This document shows, one piece after another, positions 1 to 6,840 of a stretch of 46,930 bases of DNA (positions are counted from its first letter, which is position 1; each line of letters opens with the position of its first letter). The DNA comes from an uncultured Bacilli bacterium (GTDB taxonomy: Bacteria; Bacillota_I; Bacilli_A; RF39; UBA660), in the NCBI GenBank assembly GCA_947629025.1, contig CANRCC010000011.1, positions 1-46,930 of the forward strand, read 5' to 3'. Below the pieces are notes generated by a model that was not told the origin of the DNA, made no database searches, and saw only the letters and a program-made list of their open reading frames with translations. The position numbers and the translations under genes are program-made.

Positions 1-88
1 CTATATAAAAAATATAAAAAAATATATAGAAAGGAGGCAGTAAAAAATAGTTGACAATAAGTTTTAAAAACCGACCATTTAGTATATA

Positions 89-117
89 AAGTCCTTATGA
101 TTGAGGACTTTTTTTTA
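89..117 (+). terminator. Intrinsic terminator
   Basis: Stem AAGTCCT/AGGACTT with a short loop, followed by a T8 run on the plus strand. It would end a transcript entering from left of the window. The stem overlaps the stop codon of the convergent restriction endonuclease gene; on the minus strand the T tract is poor, so it is probably one-directional. Positions 1-88 hold no gene I can support. Confidence 0.7.
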
Positions 118-858
118 TATCATGGTCCAACATTATTTCATCAAAGATATAGTCTAAATAATCTTTATGTATGTTAAAACATGTACCATGATCATATATT
201 TGTCCTATTCTTTTACCACTTTTAAATGTACCAATAGAAAAAGAAATTCTAACATAGCCTTTTTCAATGGCCATTAAAAATTTAGAAAAATCGGTTAATT
301 TATAAAATTTATAACTGGTAAATTTATAATAAATTTCTCCAAGTTCATATTTTCTATCACCTTTCACCATTAACAGATAGTTTAATTTTCTTTCTAATTT
401 TTCTTTTATTATATCAAATGACCAAGAAATATTATTATCAATAATATCTCCATTGTTATTAAATATTAATAACAATATTTTTTTATTTAAGTAATCAATT
501 TTTAATTTGCAAAATCTATCTTTACCGATAGAAATTTTTTTTGAAGCGTATAATGAAACATTAAATGATTTAAAACCACTAGAATCTATTGTATATCCGT
601 ATGTTTCATAAATTCTTTTAATTTCAAATAAATAACTATCTGGTGTTGCACAAAACAAACTTATATAATTTTCTCTTTTTGATATTTTTGTTTTGATTTC
701 TATTCCCATATAATCAGCAATCTCAAAATTATTTATTGGAATATTGAGTAGCTGTTCAAATAGAAAGCCCGCAGAACCATTTCCTTTTTTACTACTTTTT
801 ATCCAATTTTTTTCAATTATTTTATCGCAATTAAATTTTAGTTCGTATAAATTATTCA
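95..858 (-). CDS. MvaI/BcnI-type restriction endonuclease
   Basis: Predicted type II restriction endonuclease of 254 aa in the MvaI/BcnI family, whose characterised members cut CCWGG or CCSGG as monomers. The N-terminal GSAGFLFE stretch (residues 28-35) and the catalytic pattern Asp49...Glu54-x-Lys56 (DYMGIEIKTK) match that family. The ATG at 858 is preferred because GGAGGTG lies 3 nt upstream of it; an in-frame ATG 13 nt further upstream overlaps that ribosome binding site. No DNA methyltransferase is visible in the window, so protection may come from elsewhere in the genome. It diverges from an XRE regulator across a 154-bp gap. The specific cut site cannot be read from sequence. A decayed, inactive copy is possible, although the catalytic residues look intact. 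Confidence 0.75.
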
Positions 859-984
859 TAAGCACCTCCATAAGATATATAAGCCATAAACCATAAAAAA
901 ACCTCTAAAAAAATATAAATTTTGTTAATTTTATGGAAAAAAATCAAAATATCGTCTTATACTAGGTGTATATAAATTAAAAAT

Positions 985-998
985 TTAAGTATACTTAA
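985..998. promoter_or_regulatory. Palindromic operator candidate upstream of the XRE regulator
   Basis: TTAAGTATACTTAA is a perfect 14-bp palindrome 14 bp upstream of the regulator's start codon, in the divergent promoter region shared with the restriction endonuclease. A second imperfect dyad (TATAC..GTATA) lies about 25 bp further upstream. Such dyads are typical autoregulatory sites of XRE proteins; binding is inferred. Confidence 0.45.
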
Positions 999-1012
999 GT
1001 TATGGTGATGTT

Positions 1013-1312
1013 ATGATAAAAGAAGGAAAAACAAAAGAATATGAAATTAGAGAATATTTTTCATTAAATCTAAAATGGTATAGATTTAATAGAGGATATA
1101 CTCAAGAAAAGTTAGCTGAATTGTCAAATTTAACCCCTAAATACGTTAGTGATTTAGAAAGAGGAAAGTTTTCTCCAAGTCTAGCAAAAATTGGTGCATT
1201 AGCAAAAGCATTAGACATTGAACCTTACCTTTTATTAAAGCCTGATCATATAGATGATGCAGAAAAATTGGCAAAAAGAATAAATAGTAGAATTCAAAAA
1301 AGTGTATTATAG
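1013..1312 (+). CDS. XRE-family helix-turn-helix regulator
   Basis: DNA-binding regulator of 99 aa. A Cro/C1-type HTH occupies about residues 17-75 (LKWYRFNRGYTQEKLAELSN, then YVSDLERGKFSPSLAKIGALAKAL), followed by a short basic tail. GGTGAT lies 4 nt before the ATG. Being divergent from a restriction endonuclease, it could act as a controller (C) protein timing nuclease expression. No classical C-box is recognised, however, and solitary XRE genes are common. A perfect palindrome just upstream suggests autoregulation. Family assignment is secure; role is inference. Confidence 0.85.
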   Translation: MIKEGKTKEYEIREYFSLNLKWYRFNRGYTQEKLAELSNLTPKYVSDLERGKFSPSLAKIGALAKALDIEPYLLLKPDHIDDAEKLAKRINSRIQKSVL

Positions 1313-1381
1313 AATAATATCAAATATATTTCATATACTAATTAAAGAAATTATGTTATAATAATCTTATTGGAGGAATAT

Positions 1382-1717
1382 ATGGAAAAAGAAGAAAAGA
1401 AATACACTTGTAATGAGTGCAGTGATAATTGTGAGTGCGATGAGCATTGTGATCATAATCACGATGGTGCTAATGATGGGCCAATAATTGTAGAAATGGA
1501 AGCATTAGACGGTGAAAAAGTAAAAGTAGAAATAGTTGCTACTTTTGATGATTCCGGTAAAACTTATGCTATAGCTAACGATTTAGGTAATAATGATAAT
1601 TCTTATATCTTTGAGGTTAGAACAACTAAAGATGGTGATATGCTTATAAGCATTGAAGATGAGAAAGAATTTGAAAGATTATGCAAAGTTGTTGATGAAT
1701 TATCAAATAACAGTTGA
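1382..1717 (+). CDS. DUF1292 (YrzB-like) protein with Cys/His-rich N-terminus
   Basis: Small acidic protein of 111 aa. Residues from about 35 to the end follow the DUF1292 pattern (VEMEALDGEKVKVEIVATF, a YIFEV strand and a closing DEKEFERLCKVVDEL helix). The first 25 residues hold a dense C-x2-C-x3-C-x-C-x3-C-x2-H-x-H array that could bind a metal; this is not part of the usual domain. The ATG at 1382 is chosen because GGAGG sits 5 nt upstream; a TTG at 1370 overlaps that ribosome binding site. DUF1292 proteins have no established biochemical function. The -35 box of the tRNA promoter overlaps its TGA stop. Confidence 0.8.
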   Translation: MEKEEKKYTCNECSDNCECDEHCDHNHDGANDGPIIVEMEALDGEKVKVEIVATFDDSGKTYAIANDLGNNDNSYIFEVRTTKDGDMLISIEDEKEFERLCKVVDELSNNS

Positions 1718-1743
1718 CTTTTAAAAAAATATTATGATATAAT
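1714..1743 (+). promoter_or_regulatory. Promoter of tRNA-Ala
   Basis: TTGACT (1714-1719) and TATAAT (1738-1743) with an 18-bp spacer; the -35 box overlaps the TGA stop of the DUF1292 gene. The mature tRNA begins about 30 bp downstream. Confidence 0.8.
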
Positions 1744-1773
1744 CATCTTGCAATTGATTTTGCAAGATATTAT

Positions 1774-1850
1774 GGGGCTTTAGCTCAGCTGGCTAGAGCA
1801 TCTGCCCTGCACGCAGAGGGTCAGGGGTTCGAATCCCCTAAGCTCCACCA
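1774..1850 (+). tRNA. tRNA-Ala(UGC)
   Basis: Complete cloverleaf with encoded CCA. The acceptor GGGGCTT pairs with AAGCTCC (one G.U), the anticodon stem TCTGC/GCAGA encloses loop CCTGCAC with anticodon TGC, and the T arm is AGGGGTTCGAATCCCCT. It has its own promoter and a short terminator, so it is a single-gene transcript. Its downstream flank is duplicated near 2539, suggesting that the 3' side served as an insertion site. Confidence 0.97.
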
Positions 1851-1853
1851 GAT

Positions 1854-1913
1854 TGATACCAAACTCGGACTTTTATAGTTCGAGTTTTAAAAAGTTTAAA
1901 TTTATGATAAAAT
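1854..1913 (+). repeat. 60-bp direct repeat, left copy (tRNA-Ala flank)
   Basis: Begins TGATACCAAACTCGGACT just after the tRNA CCA and recurs at 2539-2598 in the same orientation; by eye 54 of 60 positions match. The two copies enclose a 0.63-kb segment with an oriT-like repeat, a HIT-like gene and a 34-bp repeat. It could be a target duplication or attachment site of an inserted segment, or the product of an old tandem duplication. Confidence 0.8.
1862..1888 (+). terminator. Terminator of tRNA-Ala
   Basis: Hairpin AACTCGGAC/AGTTCGAGTT (nine pairs, one G.T) ending in TTTT. It lies inside the 60-bp direct repeat. The T tract is short, so termination may be partial. Confidence 0.6.
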
Positions 1914-1937
1914 ATTTATGGATTTGAAATTGATATA

Positions 1938-1974
1938 TTTGTCAATTTAGAAAACACACTTGCATATTGACAAA
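1938..1974 (-). repeat. 'O' repeat, left copy: oriT-like inverted repeat
   Basis: Arms TTTGTCAAT (1938-1946) and ATTGACAAA (1966-1974) are perfect inverted repeats. Read on the minus strand the loop contains AAGTGTGTTTTCT. The 34-bp core 1939-1972 recurs in opposite orientation at 46050-46083 with a single mismatch. An inverted repeat around GTGTGTT resembles the published pMV158 MobV origin of transfer (nick GTGTG/TT), and a MobV relaxase gene lies next to the other copy. Function as an oriT or nick site is inference. Confidence 0.6.
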
Positions 1975-2001
1975 TTAATATGCATGATGAGGAGGATAGT
2001 T

Positions 2002-2427
2002 ATGGGTAATTTAGACTTTATGAGTAAATTCAAACCAGAAGCTAGATGTATTAAAGAATTTGAATATTGGATAGTTTGTATTAGAAAAAAACAAGCAACA
2101 TTGGGAGATGCTGTAATTCTTCTAAAACGAGAAACACCATCTGTTGCTGATATGCTTCCAGAAGAAGGAGCAGAATTTCCTAAAGTTATTAAATGGTATG
2201 AAGAAGTATGTACTAAGAAATTTGGTGCTATAAAGTTTAATTATCTTATAATGATGATGAAAGATTATTTTGTTCATTATCATGCATTTCCAAGATATGA
2301 CAAAGGTGTAAGTTTATTCAATATGGAATGGACAGATAGTGATTGGCCTGGAGCAATAAATTTTAAAGGTGGTATTGAACTTACTGAAGAAAAATTAAAT
2401 GAAATAAAAAATTATATGACTGAATAA
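2002..2427 (+). CDS. HIT-like protein with degenerate histidine triad
   Basis: Protein of 141 aa resembling HIT (histidine triad) nucleotide hydrolases of the diadenosine-tetraphosphatase/galactose-1-P uridylyltransferase superfamily. The segment FNYLIMMMKDYFVHYHAFPR fits the HIT signature, but the first triad His is Phe90; His92 (the usual nucleophile) and His94 remain. A following EWTDSDWPG stretch also matches bacterial homologues. The ATG at 2002 is used because GAGGAGG lies 7 nt upstream; a TTG at 1960 falls inside the O repeat. It is the only gene between the O and R repeats of the 0.7-kb segment, so it looks like cassette cargo. Activity with the altered triad is uncertain. Confidence 0.6.
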   Translation: MGNLDFMSKFKPEARCIKEFEYWIVCIRKKQATLGDAVILLKRETPSVADMLPEEGAEFPKVIKWYEEVCTKKFGAIKFNYLIMMMKDYFVHYHAFPRYDKGVSLFNMEWTDSDWPGAINFKGGIELTEEKLNEIKNYMTE

Positions 2428-2501
2428 GAAGGTTGATTAAAAATAAAAAATATTATATTTAGACAAAGAAATTTATAAAATTATTTAAACAAATAGTTAT
2501 A

Positions 2502-2535
2502 AAAAAGTTGTCGTACTCCTTCCTTTAGGGCACCA
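2502..2535 (+). repeat. 'R' repeat, left copy (34 bp)
   Basis: Runs from AAAAAGTTGTCGTACT to TTTAGGGCACCA and recurs in opposite orientation at 42087-42120 (32 of 34 identical). Both copies end in CCA and are followed by a hairpin built from GTTCGA and TCGGAC elements. It marks the distal end of the 0.7-kb HIT segment, as the other copy marks the left end of the CHAT cassette. I see no cloverleaf, so I do not call it a tRNA. Confidence 0.75.
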
Positions 2536-2538
2536 AAA

Positions 2539-2598
2539 TGATACCAAACTCGGACTATTATAGTTCGAGTTTTAAAATGTTTGAAGTTATGGTATAAT
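2539..2598 (+). repeat. 60-bp direct repeat, right copy
   Basis: Second copy of the tRNA-Ala downstream flank, immediately after the CCA-like end of repeat R. Unlike the left copy it ends in a good TATAAT (2593-2598), so the duplication also carries the likely -10 box of the following GNAT gene. Confidence 0.8.
2547..2573 (+). terminator. Terminator-like hairpin after repeat R
   Basis: AACTCGGACT/AGTTCGAGTT stem plus TTTT, the duplicate of the tRNA-Ala terminator; it would end the HIT-like transcript. Confidence 0.5.
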
Positions 2599-2624
2599 TG
2601 CATTTAAGATACAGGAGGATTAAT

Positions 2625-3116
2625 ATGCTAACTGATAATTTTGAATTAATAATTTTTAATTTAGAAAATAAAGAACATTTAATATTCCTTGATAAAATGA
2701 TTAATTCACCAAATAGTGAACTAATAAGTAGTGATTTAAAAAGATTTGTTGAAAGAAATATTAAAAAAAATAAAGAAGACAATATAACAAATTGTTATAT
2801 TGTTAAATATAATAATGAATTAATAGGATTATCTTTTCTAAACTATCATCCAAAAGAAAAAAGGAATAATGAAATCTTATTAGAAGAAATAGAGATAGGA
2901 TTTGGTTTATTACCTGAATTTAGAGGAAAAGGATTAGGTTCATTATTTGAAAAAGAATTTAGTGAATATTTACTTAATTTATATCCTCAATTTAATGAGA
3001 TAGTTGCAAGAGTCGAAGAAGATAATATCAGTTCTATTAATGCACTAAAAAAGGCAGGATTTGAACGTTATAAAGATGATGAATATCATTATAAAAAAAA
3101 TAGATATGAGCATTAA
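2625..3116 (+). CDS. GNAT-family N-acetyltransferase
   Basis: Acyl-CoA-dependent N-acetyltransferase of 163 aa; the substrate is unknown. The acetyl-CoA pyrophosphate-binding motif A is clear (LLPEFRGKGLGSLFEKEFSE), preceded by the EIEIGFG beta-4 strand and followed by VARVEEDNISSINALKKAGF, the RimI-like C-terminal half. The ATG at 2625 has AGGAGG 6 nt upstream. TATAAT at 2593-2598 lies within the duplicated 60-bp repeat. It stands alone and is convergent with the RodA gene. Confidence 0.85.
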   Translation: MLTDNFELIIFNLENKEHLIFLDKMINSPNSELISSDLKRFVERNIKKNKEDNITNCYIVKYNNELIGLSFLNYHPKEKRNNEILLEEIEIGFGLLPEFRGKGLGSLFEKEFSEYLLNLYPQFNEIVARVEEDNISSINALKKAGFERYKDDEYHYKKNRYEH

Positions 3117-3160
3117 AATGAATAATAAAAAGATAGAAAAATGTAGACTTTTAAAAATTG

Positions 3161-4285
3161 TTATTTATTAAAATGCTTATTTTTATTATTTATGTTCAAT
3201 ACGATTCCTAATATCATCATATAACTAAGTAAACTTGAACCGCCATAACTAATAAAAGGTAAAGTAATACCTGTAATAGGAAGTAAGCCAATATTCATAC
3301 CTATATTTTGTACTTGTTGAAATATTAACATTGCAATAATACCAGAAATTATATATTTATATTGATTATCAGAATTTATACCTACTCTAATTATTTGCAT
3401 ATCAAAATATATAATTAAACTTATCAATATTATACTTCCAAAAAATCCAAAATTTGAAGAAAAAACAGAAAATATAAAATCAGTTTGTGGTTCTGGGAAA
3501 TAAATTGGCGTATTATTTAAACCATATCCAAATAAACCAGCACTACCAGTTGCCGCAAGCGCATTCGTAAGTTGCATTCCAGATCCATCTGACCAGTCTA
3601 ATAATCTATCCATTCTGTAGAAAAAGTTTGTACCAAATATATCTATAAATAAGTCTTGTTTAACGAAAAATAAATATAAAAAAGCTGCAAGTAATATTGC
3701 TATAATTCCAAAGAATGATACGAACCATCTATATCTTATTCCATATATAAAAAGCATAATAAAAGTTATTGAAAAATATATAAATACTATACCTGTATCA
3801 GGTTCTAAAAATGTAAGAATTGCAGGTATAAGTGTTATTATAAGACATTTAAAAATAACTCTTATTTCATTTTGAAAATTCTTCGATAAATTTTTTTTAC
3901 TATTTTCATCTAAAATTTTTGCTATTTCAAGAATTAAAAATATTTTCATAAATTCACTTGGCTGAATTGATCCAATTCCAGGAATATTAAACCAACACTT
4001 CGCACCATTTGATTCGGTACCAAAAATTAAAACTAAAACTAAGGTTAAGATACCAAATATATATAGTATGTAAGAATATTTATATAAAAAGTTACCCTTA
4101 GATTTACTAAATAAAATTAGGCATATATATCCGAGAATATACCACAATATTTGTTTGATAAAAAGATTATTATATGATTGAGATAACATTTTTTGTGAAC
4201 TATATATTGAAATAATACTTACAATTGTAAATAAAAATAAAGGAATAATTAATTTTAAGTTATCTTTCCATTTTATGCTTACCAT
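3161..4285 (-). CDS. RodA/FtsW/SpoVE-family peptidoglycan polymerase
   Basis: SEDS-family integral membrane glycosyltransferase of about 374 aa with roughly ten membrane segments. It polymerises lipid II during elongation, division or spore cortex synthesis together with a class B PBP. Family signatures are IGSIQPSEFMKI, the EPDTG motif with its conserved Asp, and the C-terminal LLPITGITLPFISYGGSS. RodA is favoured over FtsW because there are no long cytoplasmic tails, but SpoVE cannot be excluded in a spore-former. The ATG at 4285 is preferred for a GGTGAT 4-5 nt upstream; two further in-frame ATGs upstream lack a site. It is divergent from the small gene at 4370. No partner PBP is adjacent. 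Confidence 0.85.
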   Translation of the reverse strand: MVSIKWKDNLKLIIPLFLFTIVSIISIYSSQKMLSQSYNNLFIKQILWYILGYICLILFSKSKGNFLYKYSYILYIFGILTLVLVLIFGTESNGAKCWFNIPGIGSIQPSEFMKIFLILEIAKILDENSKKNLSKNFQNEIRVIFKCLIITLIPAILTFLEPDTGIVFIYFSITFIMLFIYGIRYRWFVSFFGIIAILLAAFLYLFFVKQDLFIDIFGTNFFYRMDRLLDWSDGSGMQLTNALAATGSAGLFGYGLNNTPIYFPEPQTDFIFSVFSSNFGFFGSIILISLIIYFDMQIIRVGINSDNQYKYIISGIIAMLIFQQVQNIGMNIGLLPITGITLPFISYGGSSLLSYMMILGIVLNINNKNKHFNK

Positions 4286-4369
4286 ATAAATCACCATTTT
4301 TATTATAGACAAAATAATGGTAAATATTTGTCTTTTTATGCATAAAATTAATAAAAAGGATGTGAATTT

Positions 4370-4690
4370 ATGAGAAAAATTTTGCCAAGTTTATACAAGG
4401 GTAAGGTAACGAGTACTAGTAAAAATCAAAAACAAGTAATATTAAATAAAACAGAAGATAATCATAATGAAGATTTAGAGGAAAAATCTACAGGTAAGAG
4501 TGTTAATAAACAAATAAAAGATATATTTAATTCACCAGGATATGTATATAAAGCGAATGTTTCAATTACAATGAATGATGGAGAAATAATAAAAAAAACT
4601 ATCATTGGGAGAACCAACAATAGTCTTATAACAATGGATGACGAACTTATAGATGTCAATAAAATAACTCAAATTGATTTTCTTGATTAA
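4370..4690 (+). CDS. Small protein, possibly CotO-like spore coat component
   Basis: A 106-aa protein I do not firmly recognise. The N-terminal half is basic and polar, apparently disordered. The C-terminal half (about residues 60-106) reads as a small beta domain ending VNKITQIDFLD, reminiscent of the C-terminus of CotO coat proteins. Its stop codon overlaps the convergent coat gene by 4 nt (shared TTAA), and that neighbour is a CotY/CotZ protein, which fits a spore coat locus. AAAGGATGTG precedes the ATG. The CotO link is a weak inference. Confidence 0.5.
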   Translation: MRKILPSLYKGKVTSTSKNQKQVILNKTEDNHNEDLEEKSTGKSVNKQIKDIFNSPGYVYKANVSITMNDGEIIKKTIIGRTNNSLITMDDELIDVNKITQIDFLD

Positions 4691-5085
4691 ACATTTTCTA
4701 TAAATGTATCACCCAAACATCTTATACTACATATACATTCTAGATTCATTGTAAAGAATGATTCTGTAGCAGTATAAGTGCCATCTTCGTTTGCTATTAA
4801 AACTCTAAATGTTGCACAACAATTATCTATTTTTTCTACTCTAAATACTGTAGAAGTAGCAGTAGGATCTACAACTCTTTGAGTAGGTGCACTCCATGGA
4901 GTTACTCCATTACTCATACAAGTATATAGCATTACAGGTCGTGTATTGTAGTATAGACATGAGAATTGTCCTAAACTAGGTTTATCACAACTTTCTATAC
5001 AATCTTCTTCTCTATCAGCATTTTTTTGTAGTAAATAAATAACTTTTAATATATCACTAATACAATTGCAATTATTTTTACACAT
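4687..5085 (-). CDS. CotY/CotZ-family spore coat protein
   Basis: Cysteine-rich coat/exosporium protein of 132 aa. In Bacillus, CotY and CotZ form disulphide-linked sheets in the crust of the spore. Features seen: the CKNNCNCISDILKVIYLLQ start, a CIESC pair, the FRVEKIDNCCATFRVL core and the terminal LECICSIRCLGDTF, giving about twelve Cys overall. The ATG at 5085 sits 9 nt after AAAGGGG; a GTG at 5097 is an alternative giving four more residues. In relatives expression is late mother-cell (sigma-K/GerE); I cannot see such a promoter with confidence here. This is the strongest sporulation marker in the window. Confidence 0.85.
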   Translation of the reverse strand: MCKNNCNCISDILKVIYLLQKNADREEDCIESCDKPSLGQFSCLYYNTRPVMLYTCMSNGVTPWSAPTQRVVDPTATSTVFRVEKIDNCCATFRVLIANEDGTYTATESFFTMNLECICSIRCLGDTFIENV

Positions 5086-5158
5086 AATGTCTTCCACCCC
5101 TTTATTATATTTTCTATTATAGAATATTCATTCATTAGTTAAAAGTGTAGGTATTTGC

Positions 5159-5186
5159 TTGTTTTTTTGATAAAATATAGTATAAT
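5159..5186 (+). promoter_or_regulatory. Promoter of the EIIB-like gene
   Basis: TTGTTT (5159-5164) and TATAAT (5181-5186) with a 16-bp spacer, ending 18 bp before the start codon. Confidence 0.55.
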
Positions 5187-5203
5187 TATAATAGGTGATA
5201 AAA

Positions 5204-5524
5204 ATGAGTTTTAATTATCAATATTTAATAATTTTAGCAGTGCTTTTATTTATAGTAATAATAGTATTAAAAGCAAACAAGAAAGATTTTCATATCGAGG
5301 CTAATAAATTAGTCGACTATTTAGGCGGAAAAGATAATATTATTGCTATGGAAGTTAATATGTCAAGATTCAAAGTTACAGTAAAAGATGTTACAAAGGT
5401 AAATAAAGATGCAATTCAAAAATTAGGTGCTAAAGGTATTGTAGAAATTGAAAATCAGTTAAAGATAATTTTAGGACCAAATGCAAAAAATTTATTAAAA
5501 TATATAGACGATTTAAAACGATAA
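5204..5524 (+). CDS. Membrane-anchored PTS EIIB-like domain lacking the active Cys
   Basis: A 106-aa protein with one N-terminal membrane segment (about residues 7-22) joined to a glucose-type PTS EIIB fold (residues 30-100: VDYLGGKDNI...RFKVTVKD...LGAKGIVEI...KIILGPNAK). In genuine EIIB the motif is CITRLR, with Cys carrying the phosphate. Here that position is Asn52 (VNMSRFKV), so phosphotransfer is not possible by the known route. A structural or regulatory role is likely; no EIIC or EIIA gene is nearby. The ATG at 5204 has AGGTGA 5 nt upstream. A strong terminator follows. Confidence 0.8.
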   Translation: MSFNYQYLIILAVLLFIVIIVLKANKKDFHIEANKLVDYLGGKDNIIAMEVNMSRFKVTVKDVTKVNKDAIQKLGAKGIVEIENQLKIILGPNAKNLLKYIDDLKR

Positions 5525-5554
5525 TCTTCAAAAAGTATCGTTTTTCTTTTTTTT
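5517..5554 (+). terminator. Intrinsic terminator
   Basis: Stem AACGATA/TATCGTT overlapping the stop codon of the EIIB-like gene, then TTTTTCTTTTTTTT. Confidence 0.85.
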
Positions 5555-5608
5555 TCGACATTTTTTGTATATAAAATTATATAAAATGTTAAAAAGGAGG
5601 AATAAACA

Positions 5609-6826
5609 ATGTATTATAAAGAACTTATAAATATAATAATATTATTATTTCCATTAACATGTTATATAATATATCTTGGACAAAATAAATATAGTAGTAG
5701 AAAGGATAAGCAAAACAAAGATTTATTTTTAGACTTAGCACTTTTAACTTCGTTATACTTATATATAAAGTATGTAATTAACACTAACAATTATAATATG
5801 ATAATTTTAATGAACATTCCATTACTTATATCAATCATAAAAGAAAGAAAGGTAACTACTATAATATTGTCAACCTTTATAATAATAACTTATCATTTAT
5901 ATTTTAATTATGGAATAATACATTTATTATCTGAATATATATTATATTATTTATTATGTAACATGACTAAGGATAAGAAAAATATAATAAAAATTGTCTT
6001 ATATTTTACTATAATAAAAATATTTATACCAATATTATATACATCGCAAATAATTATAGCAGATAGATTAGTATTTTTAATATTATCAATTCTTGTACTG
6101 TATTTATTCCAAATTGGTGAATCTATTATGGATATGAATTTGGATATAAAAAAGTTGAAAAAGGATAAAATAATTAATGACTCAATATTTAAGATAACTC
6201 ATGAAATTAAAAATCCAATCGCAGTATGTAAGGGTTATCTTGATATGTTTGATGCAAATGACATAGAAAAAAGTGAAAAATATTCTAAGGTAATAAAAGA
6301 TGAGATTGAAAGGACACTCGAATTATTAAAAGATTTCTTAAATTTCTCAAAAATAGATATTCAAAAAGAAGAAATTGATATATCAATGTTATTAGATGAA
6401 ATTTATGATAAATTTTGTAACTATATTCAAGCATCAGGTATAAATCTTGAATATCAAAATATAGATGATGAAATATATGTTGATGGTGATTATAAAAGAT
6501 TAAAACAAGTATTAATAAATTTAATAAAAAATTCAATGGAGGCAATAAAAGAAAAAAATAATTCAAATGGTAATATAAACTTAACTGGAAAAATAGAAAA
6601 TAGTGATTATGTAATAACATTACTTGACAATGGTGTTGGAATTGATTCAAATACAATGAAAGATATATATAAACCGTTTTTCACGACAAAACAAGATGGT
6701 ACAGGTTTAGGAGTATGCTTTAGTAAAGAGGTAATAGATGCGCATAATGGAGATATAAAATATTATACAGATTTTGGAAAATGGACAAAAGTTATAATTA
6801 AGTTACCATTAAAAAATAGTGATTAA
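5609..6826 (+). CDS. Membrane sensor histidine kinase (KinB-like)
   Basis: Sensor kinase of 405 aa. Residues 1-170 form about six hydrophobic helices with no PAS or extracellular sensor domain. The HisKA H-box is KITHEIKNPIAVCKGYLDMF (His about 199), and the HATPase part shows an N-box LKQVLINLIKNSMEAI and G-boxes DNGVGID and GTGLGV. The layout resembles the sporulation kinases KinB/KinC that feed the Spo0F-Spo0A phosphorelay. No response regulator gene is adjacent, which fits an orphan kinase. GGAGG lies 10 nt before the ATG. The signal is unknown. Confidence 0.85.
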   Translation: MYYKELINIIILLFPLTCYIIYLGQNKYSSRKDKQNKDLFLDLALLTSLYLYIKYVINTNNYNMIILMNIPLLISIIKERKVTTIILSTFIIITYHLYFNYGIIHLLSEYILYYLLCNMTKDKKNIIKIVLYFTIIKIFIPILYTSQIIIADRLVFLILSILVLYLFQIGESIMDMNLDIKKLKKDKIINDSIFKITHEIKNPIAVCKGYLDMFDANDIEKSEKYSKVIKDEIERTLELLKDFLNFSKIDIQKEEIDISMLLDEIYDKFCNYIQASGINLEYQNIDDEIYVDGDYKRLKQVLINLIKNSMEAIKEKNNSNGNINLTGKIENSDYVITLLDNGVGIDSNTMKDIYKPFFTTKQDGTGLGVCFSKEVIDAHNGDIKYYTDFGKWTKVIIKLPLKNSD

Positions 6827-6840
6827 CCAATCACTATTTT
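6813..6840. terminator. Bidirectional terminator between convergent genes
   Basis: Perfect 12-bp stem AAAATAGTGATT/AATCACTATTTT made from the final codons of both convergent genes; A and T tracts on either side allow use on both strands. Confidence 0.8.

Noticed and set aside
51-89. TTGACA at 51-56 as a promoter
   Set aside because: The nearest -10-like TATATA is about 27 bp away, too far for a functional pair.
1013-1312. XRE protein as a definite restriction-modification controller protein
   Set aside because: No C-box and no methyltransferase are visible; only divergence from the nuclease suggests it.
2502-2535. Repeat R as a tRNA gene
   Set aside because: It ends in a CCA-like sequence, but no cloverleaf, T loop or anticodon arm can be drawn.
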